Of a stretch of 5,844 bases of DNA, positions 5,824 through 5,844 are shown in pieces. Numbering within the stretch: the first letter of the stretch is position 1; each line of letters begins with the position of its first letter. Source of the stretch: an uncultured Oscillospiraceae bacterium (GTDB lineage: Bacteria > Bacillota > Clostridia > Oscillospirales > Oscillospiraceae); contig CAKUHJ010000116.1 of assembly GCA_934655935.1 (NCBI GenBank), positions 1 through 5,844 on the forward strand. The letters run 5' to 3'. The notes beneath the pieces are model-generated. The model saw only the letters and a list, made by a program, of their open reading frames with translations, was not told the origin of the DNA and did no database searches. The translations under genes were made by a program, and so were the position numbers.

Positions 5824-5832
5824 TTATAATAT
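5804..5832 (+). promoter_or_regulatory. Promoter for a gene beyond the right edge, -35 inside the palindrome
   Basis: TTGACA (5804-5809) straddles the palindrome centre. A -10 can be TAATAT (5827-5832, 17-base spacer) or the extended TGTTATAAT ending at 5830 (15-base spacer). The downstream gene is outside the window. Confidence 0.65.
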
Positions 5833-5844
5833 ATAGGGGCGCGC

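Overview
This window looks like chromosome from a GC-rich member of the Clostridia, most plausibly an Oscillospiraceae/Ruminococcaceae-type gut Firmicute. That is inferred from strong AGGAGG-type ribosome binding sites, consensus sigma-A promoters, G/C-rich third codon positions, an oxygen-sensitive type Fe-S L-serine dehydratase, an AbrB-like small regulator, a PF06838 methionine gamma-lyase-like enzyme and a short (type 3) prolyl-tRNA synthetase. No phage, transposon, CRISPR or tRNA sequence was seen.

Layout from right to left on the minus strand: a 52-residue ribbon-helix-helix-like protein (4181-4023), a one-chain Fe-S L-serine dehydratase (3912-2689) with its own promoter and terminator, then after a roughly 400-base gap a three-gene cluster. 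That cluster is an AbrB-type regulator (2288-2049), a PLP-dependent methionine gamma-lyase-like protein (2045-756) and the first 234 codons of an EamA-like membrane transporter (703 to beyond base 1). On the plus strand, prolyl-tRNA synthetase proS (4299-5735) is divergent from the 52-residue gene, and the two promoters overlap. The window ends in a second plus-strand promoter built into a 13-bp perfect palindrome, which presumably serves a gene just beyond the edge.

The abrB-like, lyase-like and transporter genes are closely spaced (3 bases, then 52 bases) and probably form one transcript: a sensor/regulator, an amino-acid or thiol enzyme, and an exporter. Serine dehydratase and proS are amino-acid metabolism genes but appear to be separately transcribed.

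The least explained parts are three. First, a strong long-range stem (2454-2471 with 2563-2580) followed by a T-run, in the gap between the AbrB-like gene and the dehydratase, which looks like an independent structured RNA. Second, the palindromic promoter at 5794-5832. Third, the very small, well-initiated ribbon-helix-helix-like gene at 4181-4023. Family assignments for the main enzymes are firm; the RNA, operator and promoter calls are read by eye and are less certain.
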